Assembly: GCA_014905825.1 (NCBI GenBank)
Contig: JACGCN010000002.1
Coordinates: 2,728,001-2,792,000 of the forward strand
From: Lyophyllum atratum
Taxonomy: Eukaryota > Basidiomycota > Agaricomycetes > Agaricales > Lyophyllaceae
Direction of reading: 5' to 3'
Length of the DNA stretch: 64,000 nucleotides
Part shown: piece by piece, positions 12,370-24,705 of the stretch
Numbering within the stretch: position 1 is the stretch's first letter
How the letters are laid out: each line of letters starts with the position of its first letter
Notes under the pieces: generated by a model
Database searches by the model: none
The model's input: the letters and a program-made list of their open reading frames with translations, nothing else
Told to the model about the DNA's origin: nothing
Position numbers and translations under genes: made by a program

Positions 12370-12712
12370 ATCAGGGCACAGAGGGTGCACCACACCTGTG
12401 TGGCTCAGAGAAAGAGATGGGTCTGGGAGTACAGCCGAAACCGTAGTTGTACTTAAATTAAAGAGGCATCGGTGACAAGAGACTAAGGCGCCACGTGATG
12501 CCAATTTAGGTGGTCTACGCGATCAAGCTTCGAGAAGAGAATCAGGCCCGAAGGATATGGTATTATACAGCCGTTCATGATATCATACAGTGAAGAGAAT
12601 AGAGAGAGGCGAGGGGAAGAGAGGGAGCGTGCGTTAGATGACGAAGAAGATAAGAATAGCTGAGTGGCCCAGATAACAATGGACGGTCAATGTAGCAATT
12701 ATACGCGAGGAA
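12370..12712. other. Short intergenic region
   Basis: 343 bases between the 3' end of the neurofibromin gene and the start of the coiled-coil gene, both on the minus strand. It presumably holds the terminator of one and the promoter of the other. No gene was seen. Confidence 0.5.
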
Positions 12713-15700
12713 TTAAGCTATGATTAGAGTCACCAAACTAGGGATCCAATGCACCATCTTGGTGGCATGCCCCCGATCTCTGAGGAACTGGAAGTTGTTC
12801 GCAAGTCCTTGCATCCCGAGCTCGTCGAGGGCATTCAGAAGATTCCGACCAGGGCCTGCCGCGCCCTCATCCACCGTGCTCAGCGTCGACGATGATCCCC
12901 GAAGGTTGGTCTGTTGTCGAGAATGGTCTTGTAGGGAGACTCGGAAAACGTTGGACACGGAGCGGATGATAGATGGCTTGAGGGCGTTGGCAAGGATTTC
13001 TTTGATGCGATCCTGTAAGCCATCGTAGCTGCGACCGAGAAATTAATAAGACACGAAAAAGGAAGAACCAGGACGTACATCAATGAAACAGTTTGTGGGA
13101 AAGAGTTTGCGATGTCCGAGAGCAAACCGAATAGAATTTCGGTCTCCGTATCGTCCCCCTGAGCGCCGGTCAACACGGTCGCAACAAATGAAGTAGCGAG
13201 GAGCGCAGTGCTCGAGTCTGTGATGCCCAGGAAGGCCGGGGATATTCGGGGAGCATTGCAATTGTCATCCTCCAACCCATCCAACCCAGCATCTGAAAGC
13301 CACGCGTCGTCGATTTTGCAATGATCCAATAGCTGTCGGTATGCGGTGGGCGTCGTGGAGGCTGGTAACAACGCGAGGAAATACCCGAGAGCATCGGGAG
13401 AAATGCTGTCCCTGAACCCGTTCGAGATATCGCTCTTGGTTTCAGCGCGCACTGTAACGCAAAGGAGACTCCGAAGGACCGTTCGTGCGTCTTCCGTCAT
13501 CCCGGTACGCCGCATGCCTTTGAAAAGAATGGCAGCAAGGGAAAACGAGAAGCTGGATTCGAAAGAGATGTGCAGCATCTCATCCAACTGGGAGGTGATA
13601 TCCTCCAGAGGAACACGACTCTTCAAAAGGAATGACGAAACAGATTCCGACTGGAACATGCCCCGAAGTTCTATATTCTCCACAGTGACCCGCAATAGGC
13701 GGGCTGCTTCAACATAGAAGGAAGGGTGGCTGGCTTGGAGAAGGGCGACAGCTAGCCAGAACAAGAGACAGATATATCTCGAGTCCTTGGGCAGGGCTGG
13801 AACAACTTTGCACATGCATCGAAGCATGCTGACGACCGAGAGCGTGTGTGTTTCGGTAACCTTTCCGAGGGCGGTGTTGAATGCAACAAGTATTTGGTAT
13901 AGGAAGTCGTCGTCCACATCCGCAGTAGCGAGCGTACCGAGAGCAATGAACGCCCTTGTCTGAACAGCGGGGGAAACTTGGAAAGCGCTTGAGGTAATAA
14001 GACTCATCCATCGAGCACGCCAGACGTTCAGGAGGCCTAGGATATTTTAGGAAGATCGACCATACATATTTGGATGACGTACCTTTAGACCCGGATCCAA
14101 CCTCCATAACCTGGATAAGGAACTCAGTAAGATGCTCCTGGGTATCAAGGCAATCCTTGTCATCTTTTGGATCGCAGTTGGTATATTCGCTGGTCGGTGT
14201 TTCGCGTCGAAGGCCGAACAGTCGGAGCTTCTCGGGCGTGGTACACTCGTTGATAAGCCGAAGAAGCTGTGGACCAAGGGATTCTTCTGTTCTTGAGATA
14301 TACAGAGCTTGTAGAAGGTTCATAATGATGCCATAGACAGATTTGCGGACAAGAGGCGGTCCACAGCCTGCGACCAGAGTGACGTTGTGGATAATCTCAG
14401 GGACATATAGCTGGTCGCAACCGGCTTGACCAGAGGAGGGTGCAACGACGAGGGAAAAGCGTATAAGAGTCGAGATTTCGTTCCAGTTGGGATGATCTGC
14501 CAGGACATTGAATGGTTGTGTCATGAACACCTTGCATATGACCTACACAGAACGTCAGTGGGCGGCATAAAATACATCACAATCACAGACCTTGCGCAGC
14601 TTTGAGTATATTCTGCCTCTCACGCTGATCGAGGAAAGTGACGCTATAGCGTGAGCAATTGCCTCACATCGATGGGTCCCAACCCCTCCCTCAGTGGCCG
14701 TTCGCACAAGCTCGTCCAAAACAACATCAATGATGACTGTATCCAGTTTGCCGACTTCACTCCAGATATATTTCTGAATTGTAGATGTTATCTATATCAA
14801 AACTTGTAAGCATTAAGCGACGACGCATACGGGACGTGATACGAACATCGGGGTAGGTGGCAGCCAGATCTGCCAGGTTCCGGATGCAGTCACGTAGTCT
14901 AGCCCCAGATCGCTCATAGAGATTGCTGGTGGGGTTCGAGAACAGGGCAAGGTTCCTTATCCAGGGGCTCAGATAATGTATACAGCTGATGCGTTGTGAT
15001 GTCTTATCCATACTGCTCATAGCAGCCCCCACCTCAGGAATGAAGTCGAGGGTCAGCTGAGGAGCGAAGGCTGCAATCTTCTCGCTCAGCTGAGTCACAA
15101 ACGCGCTGGGATCTCCGGGAATGAAACCAGCTGTGAACATTTGATAGTCTCAGCGGTGGCTCTGAAATAGTTGATAAGGTGAGCAGACCTTGCGAAGCGA
15201 CGATCGGGCTGTTCTCGTAATTGAGGTAGGTGCAAACGGCCCCAAGAAGATCGTAGGCAGCGCCGCGCAATTCCTCGTCGTTTATATCAACACTAAGGAG
15301 CCCCACGTGAAGCAAGGTTGCTGGAACATTTGAGAAACGGGAGAAACGTTCCGTTAGTGGTGCTTGAACTTCTTTTAGGCGACCTTTGGCTGATCGAATC
15401 GCCTATATGCGAGTGAGACGAGAGTATGGTGGAGGAATGCGAAGAATACTAACCCTCACGATATTCTCCCGCGACGGCGACGAGAAATATTCAGTGATGC
15501 CACCCCGACAGCGTCGGATGATGAATTCACAAGTGTCTGTCCCAGTGGCAACATTGTAGATGTCACTAATGTCCGCCAGATGAATGATTTCAGTAGCTTT
15601 GCATGACAAGCCGGGCGAGATAAGCTGTGTTTTGACCTGGAAGGGAGAGTTAATAGGCATTTTATCATGGGCACTGGGTATAAATTCTCACTGATGTTAT

Positions 15701-18700
15701 TCGTATGTGTGTCATGCCTACTGTGAGAGTGATGGGCCGCGGCTGCTGATTAACTTTCATCGTGGCTTCTGTGAATGTTTCCTGGGGTTGTTGTTCTAAC
15801 GTCACTGCATGCCAGACTTATTTTAGCCAGTCAAAAAGCGGATCACAGATCCTACGCACATGGATGAATCAATTCTTCCAGGGCCTCTATCTGGATGTGA
15901 GGCTTCAGCTCCGCAACCGAAGAGTAAGCCTTGACGGAATCGCAGAATGGGGTGCCTTAGAAGCCGTTGAGCCAATGAAGATAACGATGCTGTCGAGACT
16001 ACACACCTGCTGTCACATTATAAAGTCGTCTCAGGTATTTCTGTGTCAGGGTATTAGGATTCAAGACATGCGTGATTGTAAACCGCGAGCGAATGTCATA
16101 AGGCAGCAATTCAGCGCAATATTTCAACCACTGAAGCGGAACTTCACATATGGAAGTGAAAGACGTGCAATCCAAAATTAAGTCGAAGGAGCGGTCCTCA
16201 TACTCTGGTTGCGCGATCGTCTGTATAAACGAAAAGGTTCAAAGATATTCTCCAATTACGTATTGAAAACCTACTTTGAACACGTGGTACATCAGTAGTT
16301 CGATGTCCAACGTTTCTACATCGATTTTCCACAGTTGAAAGATGAAAACAGCCTTTTCCTCCTTCGGAATAATCAGTGGATGTTAATAGGATGGTGAGGT
16401 GGGATTGGAGCATACCAAAGGAACATTGGTCTCCAGAAAGATATCCTCAACCTGGCTGATATTCCTTCCAGCATATCGCGTCATCAGATCAATGTAGTCA
16501 GGATGCATATGATGAGGCAAGGTCGATGGCCGAGGAATCTCTAGAGGCGGCCCCAGGTCAACGAGTAAAGCACAAAGCCCATCCCATGCTCGTTTGCCAC
16601 TGACAGCAGTCGAATCTCCCTCTGTCGAAGGTTTCGACAGGCTGAGGAGCTCCTTGCCAATCTTGTCAGCATGTTTGTCAAAGAACCGATGCAAGACTAT
16701 GATGTCTGTATCATCGGATGTTGTCCCAACCCATTGGTCATTTTCTTCTTGGGAATGCAAAGGTTTCTTTGATATAGCAAATTAGTCAACAGATTTCCAT
16801 GAAGACCGCAAGGACATACAGTCAAATCGCTCAGGAAGCGTGTAACATTCGTGATGTTTGCCTTCAAGAATGAATTGAGGACAACCATGTGAGCCTCTTT
16901 GCCAAAGAAAATGTTGTTAGCAAGGTTCTGAATGATTTTCGTGATGATCATTAGGCCAGGCCGAAGCGGCCCGTTAGGTCCTCCTGGCGGCTCAATGTCA
17001 ATTGTCTGGGGAGTTACCACCGCAGGCGATATGAACCTAGCCGATAAATTGGTTTATGTTCAACACAGTCAAATGAAACGGAATAACCTCAAGAAGATGA
17101 ACGCCCCCGTCGCGGCAAATTTAGCTTCCGGCCAGACATTCGTACTGTTGTTCGAGAGATAAGTGCAAGGAGAGAGACTGAGAATGTATCACTGACACCG
17201 TGGTTGCAATATGAATACATATTTCGCGAAACATGCTTTTGAGAGTGTGACTCGTGTACAACAGTAACAATAAATGGATAGCAACTCACGTAGGGATGGC
17301 CGGAAGTGATGACGAGACCAGGTCGAGGAAGTGGGATGCAACAATTTCCACATGCCGAAGGTTCCTCTGGACTTCTTCCTGGCCGACTTTGGTAGGATCC
17401 AAATCATACCCGTAACCCGAGGCATTGTCAACCATGATTTTGATGAGAGGCTGAACCAACGTCCTCAAGTAGTTGTAGCCATGGATCTTGGCGAAGGCGG
17501 ACAAAAATCGAGTGCAAGTCGTGTTGCCCCGGAAAAGGTTGGCTTCGTTGTCTACATTGTCGTCAGGATCCGATTAAATGATGCACCGAAAATTAATCTC
17601 TACCGGTAGAAGCGACTTCGCGTTCAATCATGACTTTAATAAGTTTCATCAGGGAGACGCGGGTGTCGAAAATATTGAGAAGGACGGATATCATCATGTC
17701 GACTTCAGAAGGGGGGCAGATTTCGCATATCGTTAGTGCCAGTACCATCTGGTTCAGTCAGCATTGAATAGCAATGTCCAAAGCAGTAAAATCGCTTACA
17801 TCCGAGCCGCGGACCAACTACGAAGGACTAGATCAGCCGCCGTAAAAGGTCAAGAGGAGCAGGATAACGTACGTCGCAAAGACGATTGTGCCTAGCAATG
17901 CTCGCCGAACGATCTTCAGGGTCGAATTTCGTCCCTTGGCCAATGACCCGAGCAAACACATGAGCAAAAATCGCTCGCTTCCTATTGTCCTCATCATATG
18001 CGAGGGGTAGACATTGTTTGAAGCCACTCTCTGTATTGGCGCTGACGAGGTGCGATAAACCAGTGATGACAAGTTCTCTCAGCTCCGCCTCCCGTTGAGA
18101 AACACGCATTTTCTAGATCGATCTCAACGCTAGCTTCCCAAAGATAGCGAAAAAGGCATACCTGGTGTAATGATCCCACATCCGAGACACTGTCAGACGC
18201 CTTAGAGAAGCACGTTAGTCAACTCAGAGCCCTGATATCGTGGTCAAACGTACTGCAATATCAGAAGGGTAGGCTTCGAGCGCTTGAAGTAAGGCTCCAG
18301 AATACTTATTGAACAATCTGGAAACGACGTGTACACTGTCGTCCCCCGTGTTTGCATCGACCGGACGAAGTTGTAGCCGGTCCAAAAGCTTTACAGATGT
18401 TCGCAAACAAGCCATGTTGAGCTCATTCTGTATCGCCGCGAGTTCTCCCTGAGCATCCTGAATGCCTACATTTAGCCAGTGATGTGGGATGGTACACAGT
18501 GAACATACCATCGTTGGTTGAATCCAGCCAATAACGATGTCGAGGATGTTGTGACGGGCACTGCTGTCCTTCCGCACAGCCAGGGTATCTGTACGGTCGC
18601 AGACACTCTCACACATGATGCAAAACTTGGTCTTCAGGCGGATCGAGAGTGGGCCGTTGAATCGCGCCATGAACGAAGCGAGGGTCAGCATCGTCGAGCT

Positions 18701-21700
18701 AACATCGATGCTCATGACATCCTCCATCGTCCCATGTGAGTTTTCAACAAGGAGCTTTAGCACAGCAATGAACTAATCAGAAAAGAAGGTTAAATAAGTC
18801 TCAAACCACTAGATGCTCGTCACAAACCTGATCCAGGAACAACATCGAGGTCTCTGTCAACTCCACGCCAGCACTCTCCTGAAAGATGCGGATCTTCCTA
18901 AAAACGCAGAAAGTCAATCCGGAGATCAATCTGCAGATGGGAAGAAACGTGCTCGTCCAAGTGTTTGAGCAGCTTAGAGTACAGCTTTGGACTAAGCTCA
19001 GCTCCGAGTGCTTCCCTTGCCGCATCGCGGATTTGCGTGTCAGAAACGACCAGCAAGGTGGTAAGGTCTGAGATAAAAGTTCCAACCAGAGGCACCGGAT
19101 TCTGCATGACCCGCATCTCGTCAGGCAGAGAGTGCGCGGGTATCACCTTGGCCAGAGACGTCAAATCTTGGTTCTCCTGCACGCAAGCACCACCAAGAGC
19201 GGCCAAAAACAAGGTGAGGTTCTGCCATTGGAAACGTTGTTCCTACGGAAAGATCAGCGAGGTTCGCCAGGTCGAAACTGAAATGGCGTACCTGCCAAGT
19301 TTGCGGAAAAGGGTGTGAATCGCCGCCTTCGGCACCGTCGGGCGCAGCGTCAAAAATGATCTCAGCAAGCGCCCGCCACCTCCAATAGCACTCCTGCCAT
19401 ACCGCGATATAGACGGCTGACGAGTATGAGATCAGCCGCACCAATTTGCGGATTCGCTTCTGATGCCCCACCCGGCCTAAATAACACAGTTATGACTTAG
19501 GAAATCATATGCAGGAGGAATACGAACCGACAAGCATGATCTTGGGATCACCAAGTTGTTCGTAGATAGGGTTGCGCTTCGACCGATCCTCGTCACTTAC
19601 GGTGTGGTTGACAGGAGCACCTGGTTGTCGTTCTGCATTGGCAAGGAAGCGCAGACCCTTGGCGGCCAAATTTGAGACCTTGATATCTGCAGAGGTAAGC
19701 GCAACGAGGAAGGCTATTTCAGCCAAGGCAAAGGCCGAGACACGGGCAGGATCCGTCTGGATTCCTTTGATCGCCGGGTTCTGCGAACGCCATGAGCAAG
19801 GGGATGCGGGAGAAGGTTGGCATATTGCGTACATCTGTTTTCCTGACATACAGTTCCACCATTTGATGCGCTGTCATAATCCACAACCGTTCGGCCTCTT
19901 GGTCGCTTCGAGCATGTAGTAGATTGGTGACAATACTGAGAAGAGTGGCTGGGCTGTAGAAGAGGTGGTAAGTGACAGATGCCCAGAGGTTTGAAAGATG
20001 GAGCCTACAGTATGATCTTGAGGAAGGTGACCATCATAGAATGCGAGGGATCCCCAACCATGGGCGAATGGTAAAGCGCCGTCGCCGACACGTGGAAACA
20101 GCTCGCAGCGGAGACTTTGACCGAAATGTCGAGGGGAGCCTCCCAGACCTTATTCGACGTCTCCACCCATTCTTCGATTCCAGGAACGGTTATATCCTTC
20201 ATGTGGAAAAGCGGGCTCGCGCGCCAGAGCGACAGAATCGCCAGGAGCAGAACTTCCCGATCCGAGAGCGGTTGGATGGTCGTTCGTTTGGCTTTGGGAC
20301 GAGATGATACACGCTTCATGTTGCCGTATTGATCAACTTCCGCGCGGCGGAGACCGGCCGTCTGAATAGAGGGTCAGATGAGAGTGTTTGATACCTTCGA
20401 GAAGTGATTACCTTGAAAATACTCCGGAGACGCCCGCACATGATATCTTCTAGTTTGCCCAAGGGTTTCTGCCACTTGATACGTCCCGCCTGGTGATAGA
20501 GTCAACTCCGATGCGACAACACAGACTAAGGCACCGCCACATACCTCCTGAGCCAACGTCAGGCATGCTCGTATTCCGACGAGTTTGACAGCTTCCGACC
20601 GCTCGGGTTCCATGCAAATTGAGAACAAGGAAAGTGCATCTTCCTCAGGTAAGAAGCGGAAGACTACAACCAGTGCCTCAGCATAGATAGCAACATCAAT
20701 CTCATCAATGCTTTCCCAGAAAGGCTTTCGTGTGGGGTTCGATGAGAGAGCAGCCTAGCGTGAATAGATAAGAGTGTGACAAGTATTGGGCATAAAAAAT
20801 AACTGCCTTAATTTCGTGGGCAATATCAAAGGCAACCATACGCAGAGGAACTTCGATGTCAGGGTTCGCATAGGTCGCAGCGCGGCAGATATCCAATAAA
20901 CAGACCAAGGCAATCTCAGACAGCTTGGTGTTTCCAACGGCGTGTTTCAAGACGCCCTCTCCGAATTTCATTTCCTGTCCATGATGATCAACTCAAATGT
21001 CACAGACGGAACGGAAATACGGCGTACCTTCCTAGAAGCTTTGGTCGTGCTACCAAGTGCAAGCTGAAAGTCGGCCGACAGCCGGTCAGTCGTCACGCAA
21101 TCCAGGATTGCAAGGGTTGGCCAGAAGACATTCTCATCATTGGCAGGATTCATAGAATAAAAAAGATCGAAAACGCGTTCCGGCGCGCCTTCTGTTTTGC
21201 CCCTAATCCGAATAGCTTCGTTGAACTCCTGGGGGAATGTGGTGATCCAATTCCATACAGCGGATCGCAAAGGCACGGCAACGGCAACTTGGGCCTCCCG
21301 GCCCATATTGACTAGTAACGAAGACAACTCTATGACCCTAATCAGCAACAGGCCGTGTACAATCAACCAAATGCCCACCGTTCAGTAACTGTACAAGGCG
21401 CTGTCTATCTAATGCGCAGTGTGCCATGAGCTGCAGGTCAGCACCTTCCGGATTGCCGGATGTATCGCTTGCGAGGAAATGTATCCTAGTCCGTAAGCGG
21501 GTGTACACCACCTGCCAATTTGATGCCGAAATCTGGAACACCACGCGGCCCGCGTACTGCGCGATGAGATCGCTGACGGGTGCTGTGGACTTCACTAGGG
21601 ACATGTGGGTCTTCTCATACGTTGTTTTCGTTGCGGGAATATGTATCGTCGACTCGAGGCTGAGTTTCCCGGATCGGACGGAATTTGAGGAAGACTGGTT

Positions 21701-22611
21701 GCGAAGAGTCGATTCCTGTGTTGAGGGACGCGAATAGTCAGAGTAGGGCGTTGGGGGATGGTCTAAACCGCTCTCGGGTGACGCTGAGGCAAGGTGGTGC
21801 GACTCAAAGTCGCGAAACGTTAGATCAGAGAAGCGGTTCGGATGCATGAGGGGATGATTGGGCGATGCGGTCTGACGCATGAGCAACACCATCACACTGA
21901 GTACATATTTTGCACAGTTATCATCGAGTGGTAGAGGCTCGTGGAATGCCGGGGGCGGTACTGAATGTTCAGAGGATGCTTGATGGTGTAGCCTTGCTGA
22001 GCCGGTCACAGAATCTGGTGTACCAGGGTGACCAAGACTTGAGCGAGAGGCAGATCGGGGATGGCTCCACCGCGAAGCCATTGTCATTGACAGGACCTTC
22101 AAGATAAACAATTGGGATTGCAGAACTTCGATGGCCAAGTAACCCGTGATATCGGTTTGCTGCTCAGGATGAGGTAAATGAGGACTCCGTCTCATATCGA
22201 AACCAGACGCACCTTGGCCAGTCGTTCCAGCAGTTCGCTCAAAGCCCATGCTATGATATCCAGAGAATCATGCGAAAGTTCGACAAGAGCCTCAATAGCC
22301 TGCTGGATCGCCGTGTCGGCTTCCAAGTAATCCAACGAAACACCGGAATTGGATGGTAGCTGGGTAACGTGTCAGACAGTACTTCGAATATGATACGAGT
22401 CCAAGCAACGCACCCTGTCCTTGAGCCTTTTCACAAGAACCTGCACAACCTTCTGTTGAGGCGTCGCGGATGCACCTAAGGAGAGAAGCGAATGTGGCTG
22501 CGTGGAACCCATGCTCATAAGAACATGATGGGAGTTGCTGGTCTTATGTGCGCGTGAGGATGAAGAGTTGTGGGCCTGGCCCGTGGAAGCAGACGGCCGA
22601 CGAACGGGCAT
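12713..22611 (-). CDS. Neurofibromin/IRA-type Ras GTPase-activating protein
   Basis: A single very large, many-intron gene, estimated at about 2500 residues. The start is taken at 22611 (MPVRRPSASTGQ). Exon 1 is 22414-22611 and joins in phase to an exon starting at 22359. The stop is at 12713-12715. The RasGAP domain lies near 18100-16820. It has QREAELRELVITGLSHLVSA and CLPLAYDEDNRKRAIFAHVF before it, then LFRGN with the arginine finger near 17530. The split FLR|FISPAVVTPQTIDIEPP follows near 17100-17000, and GLMIITKIIQNLANN closes it. A Sec14-type segment (FDLILDCTSFTSICEVPLQW, near 16150) and a PH-like strand region near 15650-15450 follow, as in NF1/IRA. The C-terminal HEAT-like part contains LLRLINECTTPEKLRLFGLR near 14250-14200. 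The protein turns off Ras at membranes, so it should restrain Ras-cAMP/MAPK signalling. Internal exon limits were not all resolved. Confidence 0.93.
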
Positions 22612-24705
22612 GTTTAGGCGATGTATGATCAGGACGTTGGCAACGGGAGTGAAGCGACGTCAAATTTCCCCGTTGGCGCGTCAAAGACTCCAACTTCTGG
22701 TCTGCACGTCGAGGTATAAGCCTCTGGGCAGTCCAGAGAGAGGGATCAGTCCAAGAGACCTGATCCTCCGGAGCCACACACCAAATACCTGACTGAAAGG
22801 AAGCGTGATGCTGACTCATCGTATCCATTTGCTGATCATCGATGAACGGAAGCGTTTGCGGCGACCGGGCCTCAGGGTGTACTACATAGTAGCAAGTAGG
22901 GCTCATATGAAATTTATGAAACGCACAAAACTACCGATAACTGAAGCCTATGTACGTGTAAATCACCAGGGTCGGGAAATAAGAAGCCACCGATTCTGGT
23001 CAACACGGATGCTGTCTGGTCACCATGTTTACTGTAGTGAGGTCAAGTAGGGTCAAGTCCATCGACGGAAGGGTCGAGAGGCGTAGATCACAGGCGAGAT
23101 GAGAACACAAGTCGACATTGACAGAGCAGATAATCGCGTGCTGCGAGTGGGGTGATTCCGAGTATTTTGAGGAAGTCAAGGAAATGTGACGGCACTTATG
23201 TACAAGTTGCATCAATGACTCGAACTTGGTCGAGTCACTTCGTATAATTGACCCACGGTATCTGTGTGAGAGACGATTATTGTGAGGTGTCCTGGGCGGT
23301 GTGTGAAGAGAAGCGACGATACAAAAGGATAAGTATCCACAGCTGGATCCCCATTGTGAGTCCGAACGGGAAGGTGTCTGACCAGAGTATGGAGTCCGGA
23401 GGACAAGGTCTTATACTCCAGCGCCGGTTTTCGGAGCTAGGATCGTTTGGGGCCCATGCGTTATGATATGATTGCATGCATAATTGTCAGTACCACCATT
23501 CTCTGACCTCGGAGATGTAACAGGAGGTGGTTGTTCAAAGTGCGAGCTGGATCCATATGTCTAGATGGATGTATCTGTTGATGAGATCCTGAGCATGCAT
23601 ACGCCCGTCCATGTTGGGCAGGACGTGACAGAACAATGGCAAGGACGCGGGTCACACAGCGTGCTGGATCTCTAGATTTTAGAGTCAACCTGACCGTTCA
23701 AACGATCATTATATGTCGTATGACTGTTAACGAACAAGACCACGCACACAGGATGGGTTGCAGTGAGATGGTCACTGATGGATGGTCGCCGTAGACAGAC
23801 ATATGTCAACGGTCGAATCAAGCCCAGATATCGAGCTAGCCAGCAATGTTTTAGAAGTGACTCCGCGAGGAGGGTCAGATAACGTTCCAGGAGGTCATGG
23901 TCCCGGCCAAAACATAACGATGTTGCTGAAACAGCGGGAGAGCTGTTGCAGAAAGAAGCTGCACAGCCACTGGACCCACAATGTTACACAACTCCCCTGT
24001 GACAGCGTCCCTGATTAGGCTTGACGCCGTAGATCTACGTGGTTCAGTGACCCCGAAATCGCGACATGGTTGCCGCAAGCCTCCACATTGTTCCCCTATA
24101 ATGGTAAGTAACAGCCAATAGCCCGGAAATGACCATCTAGGACAATGGAGACTGGACACCAGCGAACCGCATTGGAAAGACGGAGCATCATTCTCGGAGG
24201 ACGCGCGAGGATTTGGATGACTGTAAGTGGAGGGGAGCATCTTACAGACGGTTTAAAGGCAGGAGGACGAGTTAGGGGAGCGCGGGAAATCCGCAAGCCT
24301 ATTCCCTACTCCGCCATTTGAACGGGCTCGCCTCCATCTTTCTGCGCCCATCTGACTTCGGTTTAGTCCTCCTCCTCACCTCCTTCCCTCTTTCTCGCTG
24401 TCGCCCTCCAGTTCTCTTTCGGTCGCTCTCTAGTCAGTCGTCGCTTGCAAAACAGTTCTTCGCTTGTTTCATCGCTACACTTCCCCGTTCCGTCTGCGCT
24501 GTCTGATTTCGCTTGCTTCACGTCGCCCCCAGCTTTTTGTTGTCTCCCATAAAACAGGAAAGAACACAGCTTTACCGTTTCTCATCATCCACAGCCATCA
24601 TCCTTGATTTGCTGTTTTTTCTCCGTCATTTCGTCCCCTCCCCGTCATTTCGCCCCTTTTTTCGACTCGTAAATTTTTACAAGAGCAGTTCGGTCGCACG
24701 CAGAT
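22612..24705. other. Long divergent promoter region with pyrimidine-rich leader
   Basis: About 2.1 kb between the divergent neurofibromin (-) and three-RRM (+) genes. Bases 24310-24700 are strongly C/T-rich on the + strand, as expected of a basidiomycete promoter/5' UTR for the RRM gene. The rest (22612-24300) contains only short frames without motifs. A 5' UTR intron or a non-coding transcript cannot be excluded. Confidence 0.5.
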